64,000 bases of DNA from Acidobacteria bacterium SCN 69-37 (GCA_001724025.1 MEDJ01000020.1:124001-188000); one strand, 5' to 3'; positions 11,549-20,137 are shown, counted from the stretch's first letter. Made by a program: numbers and translations. The notes: generated from the letters alone by a model not told the origin.

Positions 11549-12498
11549 GCGGCCTCCCGTGCGGCCTGGCGCCGCGGAGCACGCCGGGGCCGCGTCGTCG
11601 TCATCCGCCAGATCAACAGGCGGGAGAGCCCGTTGACCGCCAGGGTGATGACGAACAGGACCAGGCCGATCTCGACGAGCGCGTGCAGGTGCAGCGTCTC
11701 GACGGCTTCCTTGAACTCGTTGGCGAGGACCGCGGCCATCGTGTACTGCGGGGCGAACAGCGACCAGCTCGCCTGCGGGTTGTTGCCGATCACCATCGTG
11801 ACGGCCATGGTTTCGCCGATGGCGCGGCCAAACCCGAGCATGACGGCGCCGATGATGCCTGTGCGTGCGTAGCGCAGTGCCACCTGCGTCGCCTCCCAGC
11901 GTGTGGAGCCCAGCGCGTACGCCGCCGCGCGCTGGGCCCCGGGGACGGCCCTGAGCACCTCGCGCGCCATCGACGACGTGTAGGGGATCACCATCACGGC
12001 CAGCACCAGCGACGCCGCCAGCAGGCTGACCCCGACGGGCGGGCCGCTGAAGAGCGGCAGGGCCCGCACGGCCTCGGGGAGGCTCTCCTGGATTGTTCGG
12101 ACCAGCGGGACGAGCACGAAGATGCCCCACAATCCGTAGACGATGGACGGGATGGCCGCCAGGAGTTCCGTCAGGAAGATCAGCGGTGGTCGCAGCCGGT
12201 GTGGACAGATGTCCGAGAGGAACACGGCAATGCCGATCGAGACCGGTGCGGCGATGAGCAGCGCCAGCACCGATGAATAGAGCGTGCCCCAGATGAACGG
12301 AAAGGCGCCGAACGCGCCCGCGACCGGATCCCAGTCGCTGCTGCTCCAGAAGCCGAAGCCGAACGCGGCAATCGACAGCTGCGACTCCCGCCACAGCACC
12401 ACGCCGATCGCGAGCACGATCAGGACGAGCAGCAGTGCCGGCGCGCCGGTGAGCAGCCCGAAGATCCTGTCGCTCGCGCGCAGTCGTTGGCCGGTCAT
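11545..12498 (-). CDS. pstC: Phosphate ABC transporter permease PstC
   Basis: This 317-residue inner-membrane permease is the partner of PstA. The start MTGQRLRASDRIFGLL is one base after the pstS stop; the longer open frame upstream overlaps pstS and is rejected. Diagnostic stretches are the loop FIWGTLYSSVLALLIAAPVSIGIAVFLS, LAAIPSIVYGLWGIFVLVP, YALGSTRWEATQVALRYA and GFGRAIGETMAVTMVIGN. The C-terminal 20 residues are very basic. It sits second in the pstS-pstC-pstA order. Confidence 0.95.
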   Translation of the reverse strand: MTGQRLRASDRIFGLLTGAPALLLVLIVLAIGVVLWRESQLSIAAFGFGFWSSSDWDPVAGAFGAFPFIWGTLYSSVLALLIAAPVSIGIAVFLSDICPHRLRPPLIFLTELLAAIPSIVYGLWGIFVLVPLVRTIQESLPEAVRALPLFSGPPVGVSLLAASLVLAVMVIPYTSSMAREVLRAVPGAQRAAAYALGSTRWEATQVALRYARTGIIGAVMLGFGRAIGETMAVTMVIGNNPQASWSLFAPQYTMAAVLANEFKEAVETLHLHALVEIGLVLFVITLAVNGLSRLLIWRMTTTRPRRAPRRQAAREAA

Positions 12499-12499
12499 G

Positions 12500-13552
12500 T
12501 CACTGCGTCCGGATCCGGCCCAGGGCCGCCAGTTCCCTGTCCACCACGGAGGCGGGCAGCGGAGAGTAGCCGAGGTCCGAGGCAAACGCCTGGCCATCGG
12601 TGAGGGCCCACCGCATGAAGTCGACCATCGCGGCCGCCTGCATCGTGTCCGGCGGGTTCTCGTGGAAGAGCAGCCACGTGAACGACGCGATGGGGTAAGA
12701 CGCATCGCCGGGGGCGTTGGTGATCGAGACGCGAAAGTCGTCGGGCATCGTGGGCGCCGCGCCGTCGGCGACAGCGGTCACCGACGCGGGGGAGGCCTTG
12801 ACGAAGCGGCCGGCGGCGTTCTGCACGGCACCGAATGGAATCTGGTTCTGCGTGGCGTAGACCGGCTCGACGTATCCGAAGGCGCCGGTCGTCAGCTTCA
12901 CGAGCCCGGCCACGCCCTCGTTCCCCTTGCCGCCCAGGCCCACGGGCCAGTTGACGGACGTGGCGACGCCTACCTGCTCCCGCCACGCGGGCGAGACCTT
13001 CGCCAGGTAGTCCACCCACACGAACGTCGTGCCGCTGCCGTCGGATCGGTGGACGACGGTGATGGCCTCGTCAGGCAGTGCCACGCCGGGATTGATGGCG
13101 GTCAGCGCCGGATCGTTCCAGCGCGTAATTCGCCCCAGGTAAATATCGGCCAGCAGCGGCCCCGTGAACTGGACGTCGGCCGTCACGCCCGGCAGGTTGT
13201 AGATCGGCACCACGGCGCCGACCACCGTAGGCAGATGCAGGATCGGAACTGCCGCTTCCGCCAGCTGGACGTCGGTCATCGGGTAGTCCGACGCGCCGAA
13301 GAAGACCGTCTGGTTCAGCAGTTGCCGGACGCCGCCACCCGATCCAATCGACTGATAGTTGATGAGGATCTCCGGGCGCTGCGCATGATATTCGCTGAAC
13401 CACTTCGAGTAGAGCGGGTAGGGAAAGGTGGCTCCCGCGCCGTTGATGCGCACGGTGCCCGACGAGGCGGTGTCGCCTCCGCACGCGACGGACATCGCCG
13501 CAGCGGCGACGACGGCGAGCAGGGCCGGAGCGGGGGTGAATCGCAATCTCAT
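12500..13552 (-). CDS. pstS: Phosphate-binding lipoprotein PstS
   Basis: This 350-residue periplasmic binding protein captures inorganic phosphate for PstCA. The signal peptide ends in a lipobox, MSVACGGD, so it is probably a lipoprotein. The phosphate-binding signatures are clear: INGAGATFPYPLYSKWF, INYQSIGSGGGVRQL, FGASDYPM, and VVHRSDGSGTTFVWVDYL. The C-terminal part has the usual NWPVGLGGKGNEGVA region. It follows the porin gene by 24 bases, and both are likely driven by the Pho-box-like array at 14722-14761. Confidence 0.96.
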   Translation of the reverse strand: MRLRFTPAPALLAVVAAAAMSVACGGDTASSGTVRINGAGATFPYPLYSKWFSEYHAQRPEILINYQSIGSGGGVRQLLNQTVFFGASDYPMTDVQLAEAAVPILHLPTVVGAVVPIYNLPGVTADVQFTGPLLADIYLGRITRWNDPALTAINPGVALPDEAITVVHRSDGSGTTFVWVDYLAKVSPAWREQVGVATSVNWPVGLGGKGNEGVAGLVKLTTGAFGYVEPVYATQNQIPFGAVQNAAGRFVKASPASVTAVADGAAPTMPDDFRVSITNAPGDASYPIASFTWLLFHENPPDTMQAAAMVDFMRWALTDGQAFASDLGYSPLPASVVDRELAALGRIRTQ

Positions 13553-13576
13553 GGTCGTGATTCCTCTGGTCGGTGG

Positions 13577-14668
13577 TCAGAACGCGATCAGGCCGTGCAC
13601 GGTGACGCGGCGCTCGTTCGGGCGATCTGTCGTTGCGAGACGTTGCCGCAGGAGCTCGATGTCGAGCATCAGCGCGGCCGTGCCGCGGCCGCTCGCGTGC
13701 GGCATCCAGTAGGCCGCACCGGCGATCGCGCGACGATGGCCGGTGGGCGTCGAGGTGTCCGACGTGAACGTGTCATAGCGGAAGAGCAGTTCGAGACCGT
13801 CGCCCTTGGTCTCGAGAAACGGGGTGACGAAGACCGACCACCCGCGCGATGTGACTCGCGGAGTGTCGGGCTCGGCACGGTCGTCGCGCGTCAGGTATTC
13901 GAGTCCGGCGTTCAGTCGCGCGTGCTCGAACCACAGCGCACCGATGGCGCGGTGCCGTTCGGCCCCGGCCTTCACGTGATCCCGATGGACGTACGTCGTC
14001 ACGCGCAGACCATGGAGCCACGCGCGCACGTCGGGGAGGGGCCGGATCGTGGTACGAAGCAGGACGGCCTTCTGGCCGTCGACTTCCCGGTGCGCGTAAC
14101 CTTCGCCGTTATAGATGCCGATGTGGACGTCGCCGTAGCTGCCGGGCAGGTCGGTGCGGGCCGAGAGACCCGCGTCGGCGGAGATCAGCGCGCCATCGCG
14201 CTCGGCAAAGGTCGTACCCTGAAAGCGGTAGCGATAGACGTCGTCGACGTCGCCGATGAACGGCGTGGGCTGGATGCCCGCGCGGACCCAGGTGCCGGTC
14301 CACCTGCCGGTGACGGTGCCGAGATCGAAGTGCGCGTACGCGTACTTGAGGCGGAACGTGAGGCCGGCGTCGGGCCTGCTGCCCGTGCTCGTCCATCCCG
14401 CGATGTCCGGCGTGACGCGAAAGCGCACGAACGATCCGGCCTGGCCTGTCAGGTTCAGATAGGTGCGGGTTACATCGAACGCGCGCGCACGTGTCGCCGA
14501 CCCGGACGCGTCGGCCGCCGGCGACGTCAGCGTGTAGTCGTAGAAGACGACCACGCCCGCGTCCAGGCGCGGCGTGGGCTCATCCGTCTGGGCGTGGAGC
14601 GGCCCGGCAGAGCCGAGGGCGAACGCGGTGGTCATGGCCAGCAGGCTGAGCGGTCGGGACACGGGCAC
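13577..14668 (-). CDS. Outer-membrane porin of the phosphate operon (OprP-like candidate)
   Basis: A 363-residue predicted beta-barrel protein with a signal peptide cleaved near GPLHAQ. It has alternating amphipathic strands and ends in a phenylalanine, as outer-membrane barrels do (VTVHGLIAF). Recognisable short stretches such as RTYLNLTGQAGSFVRFRVTPDI and RLKYAYAHFDLG fit phosphate-selective porin O/P-type families, but identity looks low. Its position as first gene before pstS, with a Pho-like operator, supports phosphate passage across the outer membrane. The substrate is inferred from context only. Confidence 0.75.
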   Translation of the reverse strand: MPVSRPLSLLAMTTAFALGSAGPLHAQTDEPTPRLDAGVVVFYDYTLTSPAADASGSATRARAFDVTRTYLNLTGQAGSFVRFRVTPDIAGWTSTGSRPDAGLTFRLKYAYAHFDLGTVTGRWTGTWVRAGIQPTPFIGDVDDVYRYRFQGTTFAERDGALISADAGLSARTDLPGSYGDVHIGIYNGEGYAHREVDGQKAVLLRTTIRPLPDVRAWLHGLRVTTYVHRDHVKAGAERHRAIGALWFEHARLNAGLEYLTRDDRAEPDTPRVTSRGWSVFVTPFLETKGDGLELLFRYDTFTSDTSTPTGHRRAIAGAAYWMPHASGRGTAALMLDIELLRQRLATTDRPNERRVTVHGLIAF

Positions 14669-14721
14669 TCCGTCGTGCGGCGGCAGACGTGCCGCGACGG
14701 AGCCCAGAGTAGAGGTGGTGC

Positions 14722-14761
14722 GTTACATGGACGATTCACGATTGTTACAAACGCGTTAAAT
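14722..14761 (-). promoter_or_regulatory. Pho-box-like direct-repeat array upstream of porin-pstSCA
   Basis: Read on the coding strand there are four 7-base units with an exact 11-base period: ATTTAAC, TTGTAAC, GTGAATC and ATGTAAC, separated by four-base spacers. PhoB-type regulators bind 7-base half-sites with this 11-base spacing. The array ends 53 bases before the porin start and is AT-rich against a GC-rich background. Confidence 0.7.
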
Positions 14762-14823
14762 CCATGAGCTGGACGTCGCCGCGCGGGACGGGCCGTGGAG
14801 GGCCCGCCCGCGCGACGGGCGTG

Positions 14824-17800
14824 TCAGAACGAGAAGCGCAGCGCGAACTGCGTCTGCCGGGCCGTGCCGAGGCCGACGGTGCGGCCGACGGTGCTCGTCA
14901 GGCGTCCCCACGATCCGGCCGTGGCGGGCGTGTAGGCCTGTCCCGGCTGCAGCGTGTTGCCTCCGAGGGTGGTTGCCGGGATCACCGAGGGCAGCGTCGC
15001 GCTCGGGGTCGCGAAGTTCACCGCATTGAAGAGGTTGAAGATCTCGCCGCGGAACTCCACGCTGCGGCGATCGCCCAGGCCGAACCGCTTCGCGAAGAAG
15101 AAGTCGACCTGCTGGAAGCCGGGGCCGTAGATCGAGTTGCGCTCGAGGTTGCCCCAGGTGCCGGGCTGCGGTATCGCGAAGGCGGCCGGGTTCAGGTAGA
15201 TCAGCCCGCCGTCCTTGATGTACGGATCGACACCGGGCACCAGGTCCGGTCGACGCACGTTGCGCGACGCGCCGCCACCCGGGGTGTTGATGACGGGCGT
15301 GCGGTCGGCAGCCGGGTTGGCGAAGTACGAGCCGGCCGCATCGCGGTAGAGGATGTCGGGCCGCGTGATCTGCACGGCAATCGGGAGCCCACTCCGCGCG
15401 CTGAAGATTCCACCGAGATCCCAGCCACCCAGCAGCGCGTTGGCCAGCGCGCCCGCGTCGTTGCCGAACCGTCGTCCATGCCCGAAGGGCAGCGAGTAGA
15501 GCAGGCTCGCGCTGAACGTGTGACGCACATCGTACTTGTTGTAGCCGTAGTCGTAGTCGAAGTCGCTGAGCGCCCGCGCGTTGTTGGCGGCCGTGTCCGC
15601 CTCGTTCGAGCCGCCCGACGTGCCCTTGCTCTGGCCGAGCGTGTACTGGAGGTTGGCGGTCAGGCCGCTCACCGAGCGCCGCGTCAGCGACAGCATGAGC
15701 GCGTTGTAGGCGTCGCGTCCGCCGCTCGTCTTGAAGTCGATCTCGGCGTAGGGCTGCTGCACGCCGGTGATGTGTCCCGCGTCATCGCGCTGCACGAGCG
15801 AGAACTCGCGGATCACCAGTGCTGCGCCGGCGGGATTGGTCGGATTCGGCACCACGTCGACGATCTGGTTGGCGACACTCCGGAGGAACAGGTTGCGGCC
15901 CTGGCTGCCGACGTAGGCGGCCGTGGCCGCGAATCCGCGACCGAGCTCGCGCTGCACCGAGGCCGTGTACTGATAGACCTTCTCGGGAATCTCGTACTCC
16001 TTCGCGTAGGCCCGCGGCTGGTAGCTCCGGTTGTTCGGGTTGCTGCTGAAGTTCGCGACCACGGCCGCCTCGTCGAGCGGATAGGCGAGCAGCGATCCGC
16101 TGCTGATCGTGGTGCGGACGACGTCGCTCTCGACCGGCTGGATCAGATCCTCACCCTGGCCAGGGCCGACGAACACGCCGAAGCCGGTGCGCAGCACCGT
16201 GCGCCCGATCGCGTACGTGGCCGACAGGCGCGGCTGGAAGTTGTCCTTGCGCACGCCGTGGACATTCACCGACGCCGGGGTGTCGATCTGGCCGGTGTCG
16301 AGGTTGAACTTCACGAACAGGTTGTCGCGCACTTTCATCGGCGTGTAGTACTCGTACCGCATGCCGTAGTTGAGCGTCAGACGCGACGTGGCGTGCCACT
16401 GATCCTGTGCGAACACCACGAAGTACTGCTGGCTCATGTGCCGGGCGCCGGTGGCGCCATTGTTGAACACGCTCGGCGCGCTGATGTCGCCGGCGTACTG
16501 GATCGACTGGGGCTGGTTGGCCAGGAACGCGGTGACGTTCGGGAAGACGTACGTCGTGCCGTACCGCTGATCGGCCGTCATGCGGATCAGTCGCACGTCC
16601 CCGCCGATCTTCACGAGGTGATTGCCGTGCAGCCACGAGACCGCGTCCGAGAATGCGAGTGAGTAGGGATCGTAGATGAGTGCGCGGCCATTCGTCGCGC
16701 TGTTGGCGCGCACCAGGCCGCCGGGGCCGACGATGCCCGACGACGCCCCCTGTCCGGCGATGCCGGTATTGGTCACCGAGCCGCTCAGGTTCACCGCGAA
16801 GTTGCTGAAGTCGATGCCGCCTGCCGACGATCCCCGACCGGTGACTTCGGCCTTCGGCGCGTTGTAGCCGATCTTGAACTCGTTCAGGATGCCGCTGCCG
16901 AACGTGCCCTGGAGATTGAAGATCGCGTTGGTCGGTGTGTTCTCGAGCCGGGCGATGCTGCCGCTGATGTTCTGCGGCCGCACCTGCGTGCCGCGGTCGT
17001 GGAACACGCGGACATAAGACGTCCACCGGTTGTTGAGACGATAGTCGAGGCGCAGACTGAGGGCGTTCTCGCGGACCGCTTCGACGCCCTGCAGCTGGTA
17101 GATGTCGAAGTCGGGGTTGGTCGATGCGCCGGACAGGAGCACCGCGCCCGGGGCGGTGAAGCCGGGACGCAGCGCGGCGATGGCCGGCACGGCGCGCGCC
17201 CACGCGGCGGCGCTCGGTGCGGCCTCGACGAAGTTCAGGCCGGCATCGAGCCGATAGCCCTCGTATCCCGCGAAGAAGAACGCCCGGTCCCTGACGAGCG
17301 GACCGCCGAGCGAGCCGCCGAACTGGTGCTGATCGAGCTTCGATTGCGGCAGCTGCGCGATGATGCTGCCATCGGCATTCCGGGTGGCATCGAAGTAGTT
17401 CGGCGCGCCCAGGCCCTCGTTGCGGAAGAACTCGAACACCGATCCGCTGAAGGCGTTCGTGCCCGACTTGGTGACGACGCTCACCTGGCCGCCGGTGCCC
17501 GTGCCGTACTCGGCCGGGTAGTTGTTCGACTCCACGCGGAATTCCTGCACGTTCTCGAGACTCGCCTGGAGCTTGAACGGCGACGCGATCTGGCCCGCGA
17601 TGTTGCCCGGCGCCGAGTCGATGATGGCCGAGCCTTCCACGCCGTCGAACTTGATGACGTTCTGCTGGTTCGCGCGCCCGCTGAAGCGGACGTCGTTCCA
17701 GGTGCCGGTGCCGGCGTTCTGCGAGCCGGGCGCCTGCAGCATCAGCTGGGACATCTGCCGGCCGTTGACCGGCAGGTTCAGGATCTCGCGCTCGCTGACG

Positions 17801-18219
17801 TTGACGCCGATGCTCGCCGAGCTGATGTCAATGGCGACCGAAGTGCCCTCGACGGTCACCGCTTCGGTCAGGTTCGGCCGGAGCGACAGGTCGAGCGAGA
17901 ACTCCTGGGCCGCAGCCAGGGCCACGCCGACGTGTTCGATCGGGGCGAACCCGGGAAGCGTGGCGCGGACGGTATAGACCGACGGGCGGAGGCCGACGGC
18001 AGAATAGCGGCCCGCCTCGTTCGAGATGACCACACGTTCTTCGCCCGTCCGTTCGTTCCGGATCGTGACGGTGGCGCCGGGGACCACGGCCCCCGTTTCG
18101 TCGAGGACGGTGCCGGTGAACCGGCCGTCGCCCTGAGCGAGGACCGGCGTCACCAGTGCGGGCAGGATGCCGATGAGCAAGGCTGCCAGGACGCGTCGAA
18201 CTGTAATACGCAAACTCAT
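14824..18219 (-). CDS. TonB-dependent receptor, Oar-like, with N-terminal carboxypeptidase-regulatory domain
   Basis: A 1131-residue outer-membrane receptor of the type very abundant in Acidobacteriota. The signal peptide is MSLRITVRRVLAALLIGILP to VLAQ. Residues about 35-120 form a CarboxypepD_reg beta-sandwich (FTGTVLDETGAVVPGATVTIRN to GRYSAVGLRPSVYTV). A plug domain with LPVNGRQMSQLMLQAPGS and KSGTNAFSGSVFEFFRNEG follows, then a large barrel ending in Phe (TQFALRFSF). The start is supported by a GGAGG-containing site just upstream. The ligand is unknown. It lies upstream of the phosphate genes on the same strand but is separated from the porin by 155 bases that contain the Pho array. Confidence 0.92.
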   Translation of the reverse strand: MSLRITVRRVLAALLIGILPALVTPVLAQGDGRFTGTVLDETGAVVPGATVTIRNERTGEERVVISNEAGRYSAVGLRPSVYTVRATLPGFAPIEHVGVALAAAQEFSLDLSLRPNLTEAVTVEGTSVAIDISSASIGVNVSEREILNLPVNGRQMSQLMLQAPGSQNAGTGTWNDVRFSGRANQQNVIKFDGVEGSAIIDSAPGNIAGQIASPFKLQASLENVQEFRVESNNYPAEYGTGTGGQVSVVTKSGTNAFSGSVFEFFRNEGLGAPNYFDATRNADGSIIAQLPQSKLDQHQFGGSLGGPLVRDRAFFFAGYEGYRLDAGLNFVEAAPSAAAWARAVPAIAALRPGFTAPGAVLLSGASTNPDFDIYQLQGVEAVRENALSLRLDYRLNNRWTSYVRVFHDRGTQVRPQNISGSIARLENTPTNAIFNLQGTFGSGILNEFKIGYNAPKAEVTGRGSSAGGIDFSNFAVNLSGSVTNTGIAGQGASSGIVGPGGLVRANSATNGRALIYDPYSLAFSDAVSWLHGNHLVKIGGDVRLIRMTADQRYGTTYVFPNVTAFLANQPQSIQYAGDISAPSVFNNGATGARHMSQQYFVVFAQDQWHATSRLTLNYGMRYEYYTPMKVRDNLFVKFNLDTGQIDTPASVNVHGVRKDNFQPRLSATYAIGRTVLRTGFGVFVGPGQGEDLIQPVESDVVRTTISSGSLLAYPLDEAAVVANFSSNPNNRSYQPRAYAKEYEIPEKVYQYTASVQRELGRGFAATAAYVGSQGRNLFLRSVANQIVDVVPNPTNPAGAALVIREFSLVQRDDAGHITGVQQPYAEIDFKTSGGRDAYNALMLSLTRRSVSGLTANLQYTLGQSKGTSGGSNEADTAANNARALSDFDYDYGYNKYDVRHTFSASLLYSLPFGHGRRFGNDAGALANALLGGWDLGGIFSARSGLPIAVQITRPDILYRDAAGSYFANPAADRTPVINTPGGGASRNVRRPDLVPGVDPYIKDGGLIYLNPAAFAIPQPGTWGNLERNSIYGPGFQQVDFFFAKRFGLGDRRSVEFRGEIFNLFNAVNFATPSATLPSVIPATTLGGNTLQPGQAYTPATAGSWGRLTSTVGRTVGLGTARQTQFALRFSF

Positions 18220-18297
18220 GCCCCCTCCAGGGGATTGACGTGACTCGATGGGACCACCGCTCATGGGCAGTCCCTCGAGCGTCACTGTAGGCAGCGG

Positions 18298-18337
18298 CTG
18301 TGAATGGCTCGAAACGACCGTGTTAAGGCCGTGTAAA
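18298..18337. promoter_or_regulatory. Possible second Pho-box-like array between divergent genes
   Basis: On the plus strand, CTGTGAA, TCGAAAC, GTGTTAA and GTGTAAA are spaced by four bases (11-base period). Two of the four units fit the array at 14722-14761 well; the others are weak. It lies between the TonB receptor (minus) and the small membrane protein (plus). Confidence 0.3.
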
Positions 18338-18405
18338 CTTCGCGACACGCGCGGGGCCATCCCGGGCCGGCTGGATCTGACGCGGGCGCGCGACGTGAGA
18401 CGCAG

Positions 18406-18411
18406 TAGAAT
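18406..18411 (+). promoter_or_regulatory. Candidate -10 element, leaderless start
   Basis: TAGAAT ends eight bases before the ATG at 18419. Transcription starting about seven bases downstream would begin at the start codon itself. Confidence 0.35.
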
Positions 18412-18418
18412 GAGCGGC

Positions 18419-18883
18419 ATGTACACCGCGCTGGTTGTTGCCCACTCGCTGTTGCGCTGGGTCGTGCTGGGGCTGGCCGTGGTCGCGCTCGTGCGTGCCG
18501 TGAGTGGCTGGTCGGGTGGTCGGCCCTGGACGGGGGGCGACGAGCAGGTCAACAGGTTCTTCGTGATCGCCTTCGACCTTCAGGTGCTCATCGGCCTGAT
18601 CCTCTACGTCGGACTCAGCCCGATGACGCAGGCTGCGTTCCAGGACTTCGGGGCAGCAATGGGGAACAGCGTGCTGCGATTCTGGGCGGTCGAGCACATC
18701 TTCGGCATGCTGGCGGCCGTGGCGCTCGTACACATCGGCCGTGTCCGCGCGAGGCGGGCCGTCGAGCCTGCGGCGCGCCACCGGACGACGGCGATCTTCT
18801 TCGGGCTGGCGCTGTTGATCACCCTGCTGACCATCCCGTGGCCGTTCATGCCGGCCGCGCGCCCGCTCTTCCCGTCGTTCTGA
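18419..18883 (+). CDS. Four-helix integral membrane protein (family often labelled cytochrome b-like)
   Basis: This 154-residue inner-membrane protein has four hydrophobic segments and conserved-looking histidines: MYTALVVAHSLLRWVVLGL, FFVIAFDLQVLIGLILYVGLS, FWAVEHIFGMLAAVALVHIGR, and IFFGLALLITLLTIPWPF. I recall similar proteins in Bacteroidota annotated loosely as cytochrome B; heme binding is not proven. The start at 18419 matches where that family begins and lies where a TAGAAT element would start transcription. A GTG-free alternative ATG at 18410 would add three residues. Confidence 0.75.
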   Translation: MYTALVVAHSLLRWVVLGLAVVALVRAVSGWSGGRPWTGGDEQVNRFFVIAFDLQVLIGLILYVGLSPMTQAAFQDFGAAMGNSVLRFWAVEHIFGMLAAVALVHIGRVRARRAVEPAARHRTTAIFFGLALLITLLTIPWPFMPAARPLFPSF

Positions 18884-18899
18884 CCGATCGCGGCCACCG

Positions 18900-19135
18900 C
18901 GCGTTTTCTTCTACGGGCCGTTCGGGTACTGCCTGGTTCAGCCAGCGGTCAGCGGGTGAACGGCCGCTGCGTCGTGCGAGCCTGCTGGCCTTGGCATTGT
19001 CGCTGGCCACGGAGGCCACGCAGGTCTACGGCCACGGCCGCTTTTCCTCGATGACCGACGTTGGCACCCACGGCGCGGGCGCGGTGATCGGCGCCTGGCT
19101 GGCCGGGCGGCGGGTACGCCGAACGATGGGATCGT
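18900..19135 (+). pseudogene. Remnant of a VanZ-like membrane protein gene
   Basis: The stretch LALALSLATEATQVYGHGRF followed by SSMTDVGTHGAGAVIGAWLAGRR (about 18970-19125) matches the last two helices of VanZ-family proteins, with the conserved E..Q....GR..S.TDV pattern. The upstream helices of such a protein are missing; the space is occupied by the neighbouring gene. I see no start codon with a ribosome-binding site. It is probably a truncated remnant. The rest of the gap between 18884 and 19274 shows nothing else. Confidence 0.4.
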
Positions 19136-19274
19136 CGTTGACGCCGATACCCCGAGGGGAGTACAAAACTCCTGTCCGTTCAATCCACATCATCCGGCGT
19201 TCGGTCCGCGAGGTCGGCCGTCGGTGCGTCGTTCGTTCCGTCCGTGTTCTGTGCAGCGAGGGAGGGGGCGAGTC

Positions 19275-19415
19275 ATGGACCCAGTCCGTCACAATCCGCT
19301 CGAACCGGAGTTCCGCCTGGAGGAGACCGATCGCCGTACGAAGATCGGCCGCCTCCTGATGGGGCTGATGCTGGCGCTGGCCGTTGCCATTGCCTGGTGG
19401 GCATCGAAGGGCTGA
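19275..19415 (+). CDS. Small single-span membrane protein (46 residues), unknown
   Basis: A short ORF, MDPVRHNPLEPEFRLEETDR, continues to one hydrophobic helix (about residues 27-43, IGRLLMGLMLALAVAIAWW) and ends SKG. A purine-rich GGAGGGGG sequence lies about seven bases before the ATG, which is the main evidence for translation. The acidic cytoplasmic part and single C-terminal helix resemble tail-anchored small proteins. No family is recognised. The gene lies just downstream of the VanZ remnant and upstream of, and convergent with, tRNA-Glu. Confidence 0.55.
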   Translation: MDPVRHNPLEPEFRLEETDRRTKIGRLLMGLMLALAVAIAWWASKG

Positions 19416-19565
19416 CCTGCCGTTCGATATCGCGTATCGACCTGCACGGACCGATGCCTTGCCAGCGATGGCGATGCACCGGTCCGTGGCGCGTACGGGC
19501 GCTCGCCCGATTCGCTGGCGTGCCCGGCCGAAGCCTGCGAGTACGTGAGTGGTTCGGTAAAGGGA

Positions 19566-19640
19566 TGGCGTCCCCATCGGGAATCGAACCCGAGTCTCAG
19601 CCTTGAAAGGGCTGCGTCCTGACCGCTGGACGATGGGGAC
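19566..19640 (-). tRNA. tRNA-Glu (anticodon UUC)
   Basis: The minus strand folds as a full cloverleaf of 75 bases with an encoded CCA end. The acceptor stem is GTCCCCA paired with TGGGGAC and the discriminator base is G. The anticodon stem CAGCC/GGCTG encloses the loop CTTTCAA, giving anticodon TTC. The T arm contains GGTTCGATTCC. It appears as a single gene, not part of a tRNA cluster. Confidence 0.97.
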
Positions 19641-19784
19641 GGATTGAGCGGCTCCGCGGCGCCAGGTAGGCTCCCCTGCGAGGGCCGTCGTTCCCTGAAG
19701 CGCCCCTTAGTCTAACAGACTCTTCCGGCCGGTCGAGCCCTCTCCTGATGGAATGCGCCAGGCCGCGTCGACCGGCCTGGTGGT

Positions 19785-20137
19785 TCAGTTCCAGCGACCT
19801 GCGATGACTTCCCGAAGGCGCGCAACAGAGGCGGTCCTGGGAGGCATGGCTCCGCCCCGATGGCTCATGGCCACAATGAGCAGTCCTCGGTCATCGGTGA
19901 GTGCGGTCACCTTGTGGGACAGTTCGTCATTCGGCTCGAGGCGCGTGACGACGCGGAGTGAGGGGATCTCTTCGAGATAGGTGTGCCAGGCGGCGCCGAA
20001 GGCGAAAACGGGAGCCTGGAGTTCGCGGACTGGCGCCAGACGAACCGGTCGATGAGCTCGATGTCCGGACGTATGCGGGCGGTGACCGTCGCGCTGTGCC
20101 ACGGATAGAGTTCGAAGTTAGTGATCGATCGCTTCAT
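19785..20137 (-). pseudogene. Frameshifted unknown gene
   Basis: Two partly overlapping minus-strand frames look like halves of one protein of about 115 residues. The first starts MKRSITNFELYPWHSATVTA and reads to IELIDRFVWRQ. The second continues VRELQAPVFAFGAAWHTYLE to DDRGLLIVAMSHRGGAMPP and ends REVIAGRWN. A single-base shift near 20045 would join them. I recognise no family. Either the gene is broken, the sequence has an error, or only the shorter frame (19785-20102) is used. The flanks, 19641-19784 and 20138-20382, hold nothing recognisable beyond a short ORF ending at the ATG. Confidence 0.4.

Noticed and set aside
12284-14767. Plus-strand open frame of about 827 codons opposite pstS and the porin
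   Set aside because: It is antisense to clear pst genes and has no domain, signal or membrane pattern; it is a GC-driven shadow.
14764-16662. Plus-strand open frame of about 632 codons opposite the TonB receptor
   Set aside because: The receptor on the other strand has many confirmed motifs across this span. The antisense frame has none and is Arg/Val/Glu-biased.
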